40,656 nucleotides of DNA from assembly GCA_949295465.1 (NCBI GenBank), contig CASFKY010000063.1:1-40656 (forward strand). The letters are read 5' to 3'. The stretch's first letter is position 1. Each line of letters starts with the position of its first letter. A program made the translations under genes and the position numbers. The notes beneath the pieces are model-generated. The model ran no database searches and had not been told where the DNA came from. It saw only the letters and a list, made by a program, of their open reading frames with translations. This document shows, in pieces, positions 27,243 to 35,450 of the stretch. Source of the stretch: an uncultured Oscillospiraceae bacterium (GTDB lineage Bacteria > Bacillota > Clostridia > Oscillospirales > Ruminococcaceae).

Positions 27243-28118
27243 ATGCAAGGGATATTGATTGTGGACAAACCCCAGGGTTGGACCAGTTTTGACGTGGTGG
27301 CCAAGCTGCGGCGGGTGCTGGGCACCCGCAAGATCGGCCACTCCGGCACGCTGGACCCCATGGCCACCGGCGTGCTGCCGGTGTTTGCGGGGCAGGCGGC
27401 CCGGGCGGTGGACATGCAGCCCAACCATGACAAGACCTACGAGGCCACCCTGCTGTTGGGCTGCCGCACCGACACGGGGGACATCACCGGCCAGGTACTG
27501 GAAGAGGGCCCGGTCGGGGTGGGGCAGGAGGAGCTGCAATCGGTGCTGCCCTGCTTTGTGGGCCCCCAGATGCAGCTGCCTCCCATGTACTCGGCGGTGA
27601 AGGTGAACGGCCAGCCCCTTTACAAGGCTGCCCGCCAGGGCAGGGAGGTGGAGCGCCGGCCCCGGCCGGTGGAGATCTACTCCCTGCGGTATCTGGGCCA
27701 GGCGGGGGAGAACAAGTACCGGCTGGAGATCTCCTGCAGCAAGGGCACCTATGTGCGGGTGCTGCTGGAGGAGATCGGCCGGGCGCTGGGGGTGCCGGCT
27801 ACCATGTCGGCGCTGCGCCGCACCCGGGCCGGCCTCTATGGGCTGGATCAGAGCCATCCTCTGGAGGAGATCCTCCGGGCGGGGGAGGAGGGCACCCTGG
27901 CCGACTGGCTGCTGCCGGTGGACACGGTGTTCCGTCAGTATTCGCCCCTCACCGTCAGCCCGGAGATCGAGCATCGCCTTCGCAACGGGGCGCCCACCTA
28001 CAAGTTCCGCAAGCCGGACGGGGTGTATCGCCTGTATACCGCCGAGGGCTTCTGGGGCCTGGGGCGGGTGGAAGAAAACGTGCTGCGGGTGGAAAAGAGT
28101 TTTTGTGAAAGGGAGTGA
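27243..28118 (+). CDS. truB: tRNA pseudouridine-55 synthase TruB
   Basis: The 291-residue enzyme makes pseudouridine 55 in the T-loop of tRNAs. It starts MQGILIVDKPQGWTSFDVV. The catalytic Asp (about residue 38) is in IGHSGTLDPMATGVLPV. Other TruB blocks are YEATLLLGCRTDTGDITG, QLPPMYSAVKVNGQPLYKAA, and CSKGTYVRVLLEEIGRALG. A C-terminal PUA-like region follows. The nrnA stop is 6 bases upstream and the TruB stop lies next to the ribosome site of ribF, so translation is coupled. Confidence 0.96.
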   Translation: MQGILIVDKPQGWTSFDVVAKLRRVLGTRKIGHSGTLDPMATGVLPVFAGQAARAVDMQPNHDKTYEATLLLGCRTDTGDITGQVLEEGPVGVGQEELQSVLPCFVGPQMQLPPMYSAVKVNGQPLYKAARQGREVERRPRPVEIYSLRYLGQAGENKYRLEISCSKGTYVRVLLEEIGRALGVPATMSALRRTRAGLYGLDQSHPLEEILRAGEEGTLADWLLPVDTVFRQYSPLTVSPEIEHRLRNGAPTYKFRKPDGVYRLYTAEGFWGLGRVEENVLRVEKSFCERE

Positions 28119-28123
28119 ACCCG

Positions 28124-29050
28124 GTGCACTATTTTGAACATTTGACGGCGCTGCCTGCCCCCCAGGGGTCCAGCGTGGCGCTGGGATATTTTGACGGCCT
28201 GCACATCGGCCATCAGACGGTGGTCCGCCGGGCGGTGGAAAAGGCGGCGGATCGGGGGCTGGCCCCTGCGCTGTTCACCTTTCGCCTGCCGGAGGCCAGC
28301 CGGATCAAGGGGCCGCGGCTCCTCTCCACAGAATTGAAACACCAGCGGGCCGCGGGCCTGGGGGTGGAACTGTACATGGCCCCGGATTTTGAGGAATTCC
28401 GGGATTTCACTCCTCAGGAATTTGTGGATCGGATCCTGGTGGAATGCTATCAGGCCAAAGAGGTGTTTTGCGGCGAAAATTTCACCTTCGGCAGCAAAAA
28501 AAGCGGCAATGTGCAGATCCTCTCCCGGCTTTGCGCCCAGAAGGGCATCGGGGTTACGGTGCTGCCCCTGCTGCAATACAAGGGCCGGCCGGTGAGCAGC
28601 ACCCGCATCCGGCAGGCGCTGGAGGAGGGGGACGTTCCCCTGGCCAACGAGCTGCTGGGGGCTCCCTATCAGATCGATTTCCCGGTGCGCCACGGCAAGG
28701 GGTTGGGGCACACGCTGGGTTTCCCCACCATCAATCAGCACTACCCGGAGGGGTTCCAGACTCCCCGGGAGGGGGTGTACATCACCCGCACCTGTGTGGA
28801 GGGGGTCTGGTACCCCAGCGCCACCGGCTACGGCACCCGCCCCACCGTGAACGGGGTGCTGCCCACCTGTGAGACCTTCCTGCCCGGCTATGAGGGCAGC
28901 CTGTACGGCCAGAGCCCGGTAGTGGAGTTCTACCGCTATCTCTGGCCCACCCGCAAGTTTGACAATTTGCAGCAGCTGACCGACTGCGTGATGTCTGCCG
29001 CAGAACAAGCCCGCCGGTTTTTCGAGGCCGGCGGGGAAGAGAAGGCTTGA
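28124..29050 (+). CDS. ribF: Bifunctional riboflavin kinase / FAD synthetase
   Basis: The product is about 308 residues and makes FMN and FAD from riboflavin. The N-terminal nucleotidyltransferase domain has LGYFDGLHIGHQTVV and later SSTRIRQALEEGDV. The C-terminal flavokinase domain has VRHGKGLGHTLGFPTINQ and SATGYGTRPTVNG. The start is probably GTG 28124, 8 bases after GGGAG (28111-28115). GTG 28115 overlaps the truB stop but touches that ribosome site. It ends the translation operon; normally rpsO follows in Firmicutes, but here two glycan genes intervene. Confidence 0.94.
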   Translation: MHYFEHLTALPAPQGSSVALGYFDGLHIGHQTVVRRAVEKAADRGLAPALFTFRLPEASRIKGPRLLSTELKHQRAAGLGVELYMAPDFEEFRDFTPQEFVDRILVECYQAKEVFCGENFTFGSKKSGNVQILSRLCAQKGIGVTVLPLLQYKGRPVSSTRIRQALEEGDVPLANELLGAPYQIDFPVRHGKGLGHTLGFPTINQHYPEGFQTPREGVYITRTCVEGVWYPSATGYGTRPTVNGVLPTCETFLPGYEGSLYGQSPVVEFYRYLWPTRKFDNLQQLTDCVMSAAEQARRFFEAGGEEKA

Positions 29051-29104
29051 ACATCCATTTGCCCCCCAAATATAAAAAATACCGACAGAAAGAGCTGAGG
29101 ATGT

Positions 29105-30499
29105 ATGGAAAAAACCTGCTTTCGTAAAAACCGGGTCGAACTGGCGGTGGGCGGCGTGTTCCTTCTGTTTTTCTATACCGTCGTCTACTCCGACATCCTG
29201 ATCACGGTCCAGAATTCCCTCAACCTGTGGGACTTCCTGTTCCAGGGCCGTCTGGGGGATTTTTATACCCAGAGCTACGGCGCGGTGGTGAACCTGGGCT
29301 TTGATACGGGGGACTGGGTCTTTTATGACTTCCCGATCTATGTGGTCTTCGCGTTATGGAATTTCCCGCTGTGGCTGCTCAGCCGCCTGGGCGGGCTGGA
29401 GATCCTGTATTTTCCTCCCTGCGTCATGTGGGCCAAAAGCATGCTGCTGGTCTTTTTGTGGCTGGCGGTGCGGGGGCTGGCCGGCATCGGCCGGGCCATG
29501 GGGCTGGACGAGCCTCAGCGGCGCCTTGGCTGCCGTCTGTTCCTTACCTCCACGCTCACCATCTCCGCGCTCTGTGTGCTGAGCCAGTATGACATCATCG
29601 GGATCTCCCTGATGCTGTGGGGCATCAAAGCCTATATGGAAGGGGACACCAAGCGGTTTTTGATCTTCTTTGCCCTCTCGGTGCCCATGAAGCTGTTCAC
29701 CCTGATGGCCTTTTTGCCCCTGATTTTGCTGCGGGAGAAGCGGGTGGAGCGCATAGCGGGGCAGCTGGCGTGCGGGGTATCCCTCCTTTTGGTCTGCCGG
29801 CTGGTGTTTTCTGCCTCCACCGGGGGCGACGGGCTGATCTGGTTTTTGTTCAAAAATACGCTCCAGGTCTCGGTGGGCTCGCTCTATCTCTTTGCCTTTG
29901 CCATGGCCGTGCTGATGATCGTATGCTACATCAAGCCCTGCCGGGCCGATCTGGTACAGAATGAATGGGCGATCTACTGCTGCCTGGCAGCCTACGGGAT
30001 CTTTTTTGCCACCTCCTATACATACCCCTACTGGACCATTTTCATGGCTCCTTTCCTCAGCCTGCTGATGGCCAAAAACAGCCGGTTTTTGCGGGTGAAT
30101 CTTCTTTTGGACCTGGTGCTGAGCGGCGGCATCCAGCTGGCTTATATTTTTGAATTCCCCTGGTGTTTCGGCGGCGCGGATTGTTCCAGCATGCTGCTGA
30201 ACTTTGTGCAGGGCGGCCAGAAGCTGGGGATGAGCTGGGATACCCAAGCGGTGCTGACAACCCTCTTCCCCGGCAGGGAGAACGCGGCGGAATACGCCAT
30301 CGGGCTGGGAATATCCGCCTTCTGGGCGGCGCTGCTGATCTTCCTGGTGGTCAATCTCCCCGCCCTGAGCCGCCGCCTGCCGCTGTTGGCCAGCGAGCCC
30401 CAAAAGCCGGAACGCCTGTTCTGGGCGCTGCGGCTGCTGGCGGGATATGGACTGTGCTGTGTGCCCGTGGCCTTTTATCTGATGAGCTTTATCCTGTGA
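29105..30499 (+). CDS. Polytopic membrane protein, GT-C glycosyltransferase-like
   Basis: The 464-residue protein has about 10-12 hydrophobic segments (for example VGGVFLLFFYTVVYSDILI, LLIFLVVNLPALS, LLAGYGLCCVPVAFYLMSFIL). An early soluble loop with FYTQSYGAVVNLGFDTGDW and further acidic loops suggests a polyprenyl-phosphate-sugar-dependent GT-C mannosyl- or galactosyltransferase-like fold. I do not recognise a specific family. It is followed 16 bases later by a GtrB-like transferase that would make the lipid-linked sugar donor, which supports a joint role in decorating a cell-surface glycan or protein. The ribosome site is GAGG about 4 bases before ATG 29105; ATG 29101 is out of frame. Confidence 0.65.
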   Translation: MEKTCFRKNRVELAVGGVFLLFFYTVVYSDILITVQNSLNLWDFLFQGRLGDFYTQSYGAVVNLGFDTGDWVFYDFPIYVVFALWNFPLWLLSRLGGLEILYFPPCVMWAKSMLLVFLWLAVRGLAGIGRAMGLDEPQRRLGCRLFLTSTLTISALCVLSQYDIIGISLMLWGIKAYMEGDTKRFLIFFALSVPMKLFTLMAFLPLILLREKRVERIAGQLACGVSLLLVCRLVFSASTGGDGLIWFLFKNTLQVSVGSLYLFAFAMAVLMIVCYIKPCRADLVQNEWAIYCCLAAYGIFFATSYTYPYWTIFMAPFLSLLMAKNSRFLRVNLLLDLVLSGGIQLAYIFEFPWCFGGADCSSMLLNFVQGGQKLGMSWDTQAVLTTLFPGRENAAEYAIGLGISAFWAALLIFLVVNLPALSRRLPLLASEPQKPERLFWALRLLAGYGLCCVPVAFYLMSFIL

Positions 30500-30515
30500 G
30501 TGAGGAAGTGAAAAG

Positions 30516-31490
30516 ATGGCAACGATCAGTGTGGTGATCCCCTGCTACAACGAGGAACGCTGTGTGGAGGAGATGTACAGCCGGCTGATGGCCGTGCTGG
30601 AGCAGGAGCCAGAATATCGCTATGAGATCATTTTTGTGGATGATTTTTCCCGCGATCACACCCGGGACAAGATCGAGGAGCTGTGCCGGAAAGACAAGAA
30701 CGTGAAGGCGGTGTTCAACGCCCGGAACTTCGGGTTCACCCGCAATGTGTTCCAGAGCATGCTCTATGCCAGCGGGGATGCGGCCTTCCTGCTCTTTGGG
30801 GATTTGCAGGACCCGCCGGAGATGCTCCCGGTGTTTTTGCGCCACTGGGAGAGCGGGAAAAAGGTGATCGTGGGCCAGCGCAGCAAAAGCGAAGAGGGCT
30901 GGGTGATGCGCCAGGCCCGCAAGATGTACTACTTCCTCATCGACAAGATGGCGGATACCCCGCAGATCGCCCTGGCCAACGGGTTCGGTCTGTACGACCG
31001 CAGTTTTCTGGATGTGCTGGCCCAGATCGAGGATGTGGAGCCCTTCTTCAAGACGGTGGTGGGGGAATACGGCATGGACCTGGCTGTGGTGCCCTACGAG
31101 CACGCCCGGAGCCGCCGGGGCAAAAGCAACTTCAACTTCTGGAAGAATTACGACTTTGCCATGCAGGGGCTCACCAGCTCCACCAAACTGCTCATGCGGC
31201 TGGCTACCTTCGTGGGCTGTCTGGTGGGGGTGGCCTGCCTGTTGCTCTCCCTGTTTGTTTTGGTGAACAAGCTGCTCAACTGGGACCACTACCAGGTGGG
31301 GGATGCCTCCCTCACCATCGGGATCTTCTTCTTGGGCTCCATGCAATTGTTCTTTCTGGGGATTCTGGGGGAGTATATCCTCAGCATCAACCGGCACATC
31401 CAGCGCAAGCCCCGGGCGGTGGTGGGCCGCTACATCAATTTTGAGGAGTTGCCCCAAACCCAACAGGAACCCTCTTACACCGCCCGGTGA
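30516..31490 (+). CDS. GtrB/DPM1-like family 2 glycosyltransferase with two C-terminal membrane spans
   Basis: The 324-residue product has a GT-A domain starting ISVVIPCYNEERCVEEMY, with FVDDFSRDHT as the first nucleotide-binding Asp motif and LLFGDLQDPPEMLP as the DxD-like region. RRGKSNFNFWKNYDFA precedes two spans (about 231-255 and 267-290), then a soluble tail. This is the layout of GtrB and of bactoprenol-phosphate glucosyl/mannosyl synthases, which load one sugar from UDP or GDP onto undecaprenyl phosphate. The GT-C-like protein upstream would use that donor. The sugar is not readable. AGGAAG lies before ATG. Confidence 0.85.
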   Translation: MATISVVIPCYNEERCVEEMYSRLMAVLEQEPEYRYEIIFVDDFSRDHTRDKIEELCRKDKNVKAVFNARNFGFTRNVFQSMLYASGDAAFLLFGDLQDPPEMLPVFLRHWESGKKVIVGQRSKSEEGWVMRQARKMYYFLIDKMADTPQIALANGFGLYDRSFLDVLAQIEDVEPFFKTVVGEYGMDLAVVPYEHARSRRGKSNFNFWKNYDFAMQGLTSSTKLLMRLATFVGCLVGVACLLLSLFVLVNKLLNWDHYQVGDASLTIGIFFLGSMQLFFLGILGEYILSINRHIQRKPRAVVGRYINFEELPQTQQEPSYTAR

Positions 31491-31539
31491 CGCAAGGGCG
31501 GCGCGCCGGCCGGGCCCCGAAAGATTTTTGGAAAAATCA

Positions 31540-31568
31540 TTGTATTTCGGATGGTTCGGTGCTATAAT
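31540..31568 (+). promoter_or_regulatory. Promoter of rpsO
   Basis: TTGTAT (31540-31545) and TATAAT (31563-31568) are 17 bases apart. A leader of about 95 bases follows. Confidence 0.75.
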
Positions 31569-31582
31569 AACTAAGATACCGC

Positions 31583-31646
31583 GGCTCGGTTCAAGGCGTA
31601 TGCCCCTTTTTGGGGAGGACCGCTGCCTTCTGCTGCGCCGACGGCA
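31583..31646 (+). promoter_or_regulatory. Structured leader of rpsO, candidate S15 autoregulatory element
   Basis: CGGTTC (31587-31592) can pair with GGACCG (31617-31622), and GGC with GCC outside it. The hairpin CCCC-TTTTT-GGGG (31603-31615) lies inside, and GCCGACGGC follows. This branching is the kind of fold S15 uses for autoregulation in several bacteria, although no exact described class is recognised. Confidence 0.35.
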
Positions 31647-31670
31647 AATTTATGAAAGAGGTTTTGGAAA

Positions 31671-31925
31671 ATGGACAAGAAGACGATCATCGAAACTTAC
31701 CGCCTGAGCGAGACCGACACCGGTTCTCCCGAGGTGCAGGTGGCCCTGCTCACCGCCCGGATCAATCATCTGAACGAGCATCTGGCCTCCAACCACAACG
31801 ATCACCACAGCCGCCGCGGCCTGCTGAAGATGGTTGGCCAGCGCCGGAATCTGCTGGCTTACCTGCAGAAGAAGGACATCGAGCGTTATCGTGCCCTGAT
31901 CGCGAAACTCGGCCTGCGTAAGTAA
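31671..31925 (+). CDS. rpsO: 30S ribosomal protein S15
   Basis: The 84-residue product is of normal S15 length (88 in E. coli counting Met). It has [22 protein letters not shown], the rRNA-binding [20 protein letters not shown] and a C-terminal KLGLRK. It binds the 16S three-way junction. AAAGAGG lies 12 bases before ATG, a weak site suited to leader control. Its own promoter, leader and terminator isolate it from ribF and pnp. Confidence 0.97.
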   Translation: MDKKTIIETYRLSETDTGSPEVQVALLTARINHLNEHLASNHNDHHSRRGLLKMVGQRRNLLAYLQKKDIERYRALIAKLGLRK

Positions 31926-31931
31926 GAAACC

Positions 31932-31970
31932 AAAAGGCAGGCGGCAGCACGGCCGCCTGCCTTTTCCCTG
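31932..31970 (+). terminator. Terminator of rpsO
   Basis: AAAAGGCAGGCGGC (31932-31945) pairs perfectly with GCCGCCTGCCTTTT (31952-31965), loop AGCACG. CCCTGTTTTT follows. Confidence 0.9.
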
Positions 31971-31973
31971 TTT

Positions 31974-32002
31974 TTGCAGTCATTTTCTGAAAAGGGTAAA
32001 AA
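31974..32002 (+). promoter_or_regulatory. Possible weak promoter of pnp
   Basis: TTGCAG (31974-31979) and TAAAAA (31997-32002) are 17 bases apart, directly after the rpsO terminator and before the pnp leader hairpin. The -10 is poor, so leak-through from rpsO may matter. Confidence 0.3.
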
Positions 32003-32017
32003 GAGGCTGTATCAGGT

Positions 32018-32076
32018 GGTTTTAGCGGTAAATCGGGGGCAGCGGCCTGCGCTGCCTCGGATTTATTGCTAAAGCC
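32018..32076 (+). promoter_or_regulatory. Long leader hairpin of pnp (candidate RNase III / PNPase autoregulation site)
   Basis: Bases 32018-32034 pair continuously with 32060-32076 (17 pairs including G-T wobbles). After one G-G mismatch, eight more pairs form (32036-32043 with 32051-32058), with loop GGCCTGC. The total is about 25 pairs, long enough for RNase III. It ends about 40 bases before the pnp ATG. In E. coli a leader stem-loop cut by RNase III underlies PNPase autoregulation. Confidence 0.6.
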
Positions 32077-32117
32077 GGTATGCAGCCCTTGAAAATCAAA
32101 AATCAGGAGGTTCCATT

Positions 32118-34259
32118 ATGGCTTTGGAATTCGCATCCAAGCGCGAGACATTCCCCAAGTACAAGGTGTTTGAAACCACCCTGGCCGGCCGGCCGCTGAA
32201 GGTGGAGACCGGCAAGATGTGCGGGCTGTCCAACGGCAGCTGCATGGTGCGCTACGGCGAGACCGCTGTGCTGTGCAACGTGGTCATGAGCGCCAAGCCC
32301 CGGGACGGCATCGACTTCTTCCCCCTGAGCGTGGAGTTTGAGGAGAAGATGTACTCGGTGGGCCGCATCCCCGGCAGCTTCATGCGCCGTGAGGGCCGCC
32401 CCGGCGAGAAGGCCATCCTCACCAGCCGGGTCATCGACCGGCCCATCCGGCCTCTCTTCCCCAAGGATATGCGCAACGATGTGTGCGTCACCATGACCGT
32501 CATGAGCGTGGACCAGGATTGCAGCCCTGAGATTACCGGCATGATCGGCACTTCCATTGCCCTGTCCATCAGCGAAATTCCCTGGAAAGGCCCCATCGGC
32601 GGCGTCTTCATGGGTCTGGTGGACGGCGAACTGGTGGTAAACCCCACCCTGGAACAGCGGAATCACAGCGATTTGCAGCTGACCGTGGCCGCCACCCAGG
32701 ACAAGATCGTGATGATCGAGGCCGGCGCCAACGAGGTGGATGAGACCACTATGCTGGACGCCATCAAGCTGGCCCACGCTGAGATCAAGAAGATCATCGC
32801 CTTCATCAACGGCATTGTGGCCGAAATCGGCAAGCCCAAGATCGACTTCCAGCCGGTGGATCTGGACCATGATCTGTTTGAGGAAGTGAAGGCTGCCCAT
32901 CTGGATGAGTTCAAGGCCGCCATGGATACCGACGACAAGACCGTGCGGGACGCGGCTCTGCTGCCCATCATGGACAAGATCGCCGAGGAGCATCCCGACC
33001 TGGATGCCTCCACCCTGGCTCTGATCTCCTACAAGATGCAGAAGTTCGTGGTGCGCCGCTGGCTGCTGGACGAGGGCAAGCGGGTAGACGGCCGCGGCAT
33101 CAACGAGATCCGGCCTCTGGCCGCCGAGGTGGGGCTGCTGCCCCGGGCCCACGGCTCCGGCATGTTCACCCGCGGCCAGACCCAGGTGCTCACCGCCTGC
33201 ACCCTGGGCTCCACCAAGGACAGCCAGCTGATGGACGATCTGGGCACCGAGCCCTACAAGCGGTATATCCACCACTACAACTTCCCCCCCTACTCGGTGG
33301 GCGAGGCCCGTGCTCCCCGGTCTCCCGGCCGTCGTGAGATCGGTCACGGCGCTCTGGCCGAGCGGGCTCTGATTCCCGTGCTGCCCAGCGTGGAGGAGTT
33401 CCCCTATACCATCCGCTGCGTCTCCGAGGTTCTTTCCTCCAACGGCTCCACCAGCCAGGCCTCCATCTGCGGTTCCACTCTGGCCCTCATGGATGCCGGT
33501 GTGCCCATCAAGGCCCCTGTGGCCGGCATCTCCTGCGGCCTCATCACCGAGGGCGACCGCTGGATGACCATGCTGGACATCCAGGGCGTGGAGGATTTCC
33601 ACGGCGATATGGACTTCAAGGTGGGCGGCACCCGCAAGGGCATCACCGCCATCCAGATGGACATCAAGGTGGACGGCCTCACCTACGACATCATCGAGGA
33701 GGCCTTTGAGAAGTGCCGCAAGGGCCGGCTGTATATCCTGGACGAGATCATCAAGCCGGTGATCGCCGAGCCCAGAGCCCAGCTGTCCAAGTATGCCCCC
33801 AAGATGTTCAGCATGACCATCCCCGTGGACAAGATCAAGGACGTGATCGGCAAGGGCGGCAAGGTGATCCAGGAGATCTGCGCCAACTGCAATTGCAAGA
33901 TCGACGTGGAGGAGGACGGCCATGTCTTCGTCTCCGCCCAGGATGCGGCGGACGCCGAGCGGGCCATCCACACCATCAAGACCATTGTGGAGGACCCGGA
34001 GATCGGCGCCATCTACAAGGGCCGCGTCACCCGTCTGATGAACTTCGGCGCCTTCGTGGAGATCGTGCCCGGCAAGGAAGGCCTTGTCCACATCTCCAAG
34101 CTGGATACCAAGCGCGTGGAGCGGGTAGAGGATGTGGTCGCGGTGGGCGACGAGCTCATCGTCATGGTCACCGAGATCGACCAGCAGGGCCGGATCAACC
34201 TGTCCCGCAAGGACGCTCTGGCTGCCATCGCCGCCAAGAAGGCTCAGCAGCAGGGCTGA
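32118..34259 (+). CDS. pnp: Polyribonucleotide nucleotidyltransferase (PNPase)
   Basis: The 713-residue product is a phosphorolytic 3'-to-5' exoribonuclease and degradosome partner. Two RNase PH domains are present: the first with GKMCGLSNGSCMVRYGETAV and IDRPIRPLFPKDM. The second has VDGRGINEIRPLAAEVGLLP, PRAHGSGMFTRGQTQVL, PYSVGEARAPRSPGRREIGH, and MDAGVPIKAPVAGISCGLI. A KH domain follows (DKIKDVIGKGGKVIQEI) and a C-terminal S1 domain (IYKGRVTRLMNFGAFVEI, GLVHISKL). AGGAGG lies 8 bases before the ATG. The leader hairpin upstream suggests feedback control by PNPase itself. Confidence 0.97.
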   Translation: MALEFASKRETFPKYKVFETTLAGRPLKVETGKMCGLSNGSCMVRYGETAVLCNVVMSAKPRDGIDFFPLSVEFEEKMYSVGRIPGSFMRREGRPGEKAILTSRVIDRPIRPLFPKDMRNDVCVTMTVMSVDQDCSPEITGMIGTSIALSISEIPWKGPIGGVFMGLVDGELVVNPTLEQRNHSDLQLTVAATQDKIVMIEAGANEVDETTMLDAIKLAHAEIKKIIAFINGIVAEIGKPKIDFQPVDLDHDLFEEVKAAHLDEFKAAMDTDDKTVRDAALLPIMDKIAEEHPDLDASTLALISYKMQKFVVRRWLLDEGKRVDGRGINEIRPLAAEVGLLPRAHGSGMFTRGQTQVLTACTLGSTKDSQLMDDLGTEPYKRYIHHYNFPPYSVGEARAPRSPGRREIGHGALAERALIPVLPSVEEFPYTIRCVSEVLSSNGSTSQASICGSTLALMDAGVPIKAPVAGISCGLITEGDRWMTMLDIQGVEDFHGDMDFKVGGTRKGITAIQMDIKVDGLTYDIIEEAFEKCRKGRLYILDEIIKPVIAEPRAQLSKYAPKMFSMTIPVDKIKDVIGKGGKVIQEICANCNCKIDVEEDGHVFVSAQDAADAERAIHTIKTIVEDPEIGAIYKGRVTRLMNFGAFVEIVPGKEGLVHISKLDTKRVERVEDVVAVGDELIVMVTEIDQQGRINLSRKDALAAIAAKKAQQQG

Positions 34260-34279
34260 TCCATTTCCCCAAAATGTAC

Positions 34280-34320
34280 AAAAGGCCCGGGACGCTTTTT
34301 ACAGCGTCCCGGGCCTTTTT
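34280..34320. terminator. Strong bidirectional terminator between pnp and the hydrolase gene
   Basis: AAAAGGCCCGGGACGCT (34280-34296) pairs perfectly with AGCGTCCCGGGCCTTTT (34303-34319), loop TTTTAC. T-runs flank both ends. Confidence 0.92.
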
Positions 34321-34326
34321 GTGCCT

Positions 34327-35292
34327 TTACAGGTGAGCCAGCAGGAAATAGGCCACGTTCCGAATGGCGTCCGAGGCTCTCTTGGTGGGGTACAATTGGA
34401 AGACATGCCACATGTCTTCCCACTCCTCCAGCCGGCAGAAAACGCCGGCCTGCCGCATCCTCTCCTCCAGCCGGCGGGCGTCGGACAGCAGGATCTCATG
34501 GGTGCCTGCCTGGATGAGCACCGGCGGAAACCCGGAAAAATCCCCCAGCAGGGGGGTGAGCAGGGGAGAGCAGGGCGAAGCGTTTTGGGCGTAGGCGTCC
34601 CGCACCGCCCGCACATATTCCGGGGTGAGCACCGGGTCCAGGTCGGCCCGGCTCTCCAGGGTTTCCCCCGAGAGGGTCAGGTCGGTCCAGGGGGAAAAGA
34701 GCAGCAGCGCCCCCGGCAGGGGCCGGCCCTTCTGTTTCAGCAGCAGGCTCAGCACCAAAGCCAGGTTTCCCCCTGCCGAATCTCCCGCCAGAAGGATGTG
34801 CTGTGGTTCAAAGTGGTGTTCCAGGAGATATTCCCAGGCCAGGAGCGCGTCCTCCAGGGCGGCCGGGTAGGGGTGCTCCGGCGCCAGCCGGTACTCAAAG
34901 GCCAGCACATCAAAGCCGGTGGCCCGGCAGAGCTTGGCCGAGAGCACCCGGGCATAGCCCAGATTCCCACTGGTATAGCCGCCCCCGTGGCAGTACAGGA
35001 TCACCCGCCGGTGGCCCGGGCTCTTTTGCAGCCTGGTCCAGGCGGCAGGGAGATTGCCCAGGGAGAAGGGCTCCCAGCTCAGCCCGTTCATGGGGGAGAC
35101 CAGCTTGCCCAGAATCTCCTGGCTTTTGCGCTGGCGCTCCAGCTCTTCCAGGTCCATGGAGCCGGGCACGCTGACGCTGTGCAGCGCCTTCATGGCCAGC
35201 ACAAAGGGGGCCAACCGGCGGCGCTCGGCCTCCTTGGCCTGCTGGCGGGTGCGGCGGTAAGCGGGAGAGAGGAAAAGGCGTCTTTTTTCCAT
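34327..35292 (-). CDS. Alpha/beta hydrolase, hormone-sensitive-lipase family (esterase/deacetylase-like)
   Basis: The 321-residue enzyme carries HGGGY (oxyanion hole, 102-106) and the nucleophile elbow GDSAGG (Ser172). A C-terminal His296 lies in MWHVFQ. The acid is probably Glu265 in AGTHEILLSDA, where many relatives have Asp or Glu one position away. No signal peptide is seen. Such enzymes cleave short-chain esters or acetyl groups. ATG 35292 has AAGGAG about 6 bases upstream; a longer frame to 35457 covers the divergent promoter region. It is divergent from the acyltransferase-like gene, so esterification and de-esterification of one substrate is an attractive idea but unproven. Confidence 0.82.
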   Translation of the reverse strand: MEKRRLFLSPAYRRTRQQAKEAERRRLAPFVLAMKALHSVSVPGSMDLEELERQRKSQEILGKLVSPMNGLSWEPFSLGNLPAAWTRLQKSPGHRRVILYCHGGGYTSGNLGYARVLSAKLCRATGFDVLAFEYRLAPEHPYPAALEDALLAWEYLLEHHFEPQHILLAGDSAGGNLALVLSLLLKQKGRPLPGALLLFSPWTDLTLSGETLESRADLDPVLTPEYVRAVRDAYAQNASPCSPLLTPLLGDFSGFPPVLIQAGTHEILLSDARRLEERMRQAGVFCRLEEWEDMWHVFQLYPTKRASDAIRNVAYFLLAHL

Positions 35293-35337
35293 AAGGGCTC
35301 CTTTTGCACAAGGGTCTGGGGACGAAAAATATACCCC

Positions 35338-35343
35338 AGTATA
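35338..35343 (-). promoter_or_regulatory. Likely -10 of the hydrolase gene
   Basis: TATACT on the minus strand (35343-35338), about 45 bases before the ATG. The -35 at the 17-base position (TTTCTA) is poor, so only the -10 is supported. Confidence 0.4.
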
Positions 35344-35392
35344 CCACGGCTTTGGCGGAATAGAAAGAAAAAACTTTTCCGACCATATTTGG

Positions 35393-35422
35393 TTGCGAAT
35401 CCGGGAGGCGGAATGGTACAAT
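35393..35422 (+). promoter_or_regulatory. Promoter of the acyltransferase-like gene
   Basis: TTGCGA (35393-35398) and TACAAT (35417-35422) are 18 bases apart, giving a leader of about 20 bases before the GGGAAGGGGG ribosome site. Confidence 0.6.
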
Positions 35423-35450
35423 AAATAAAACAGGGAAGGGGGCGAGGGCC

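Noticed and set aside
31600-31707. Small upstream open frame (ATG 31600) overlapping the rpsO start out of frame
   Set aside because: It has only a weak AAGG nearby and its composition is like the leader. It was not called as a gene, though it could matter if the leader is regulatory.
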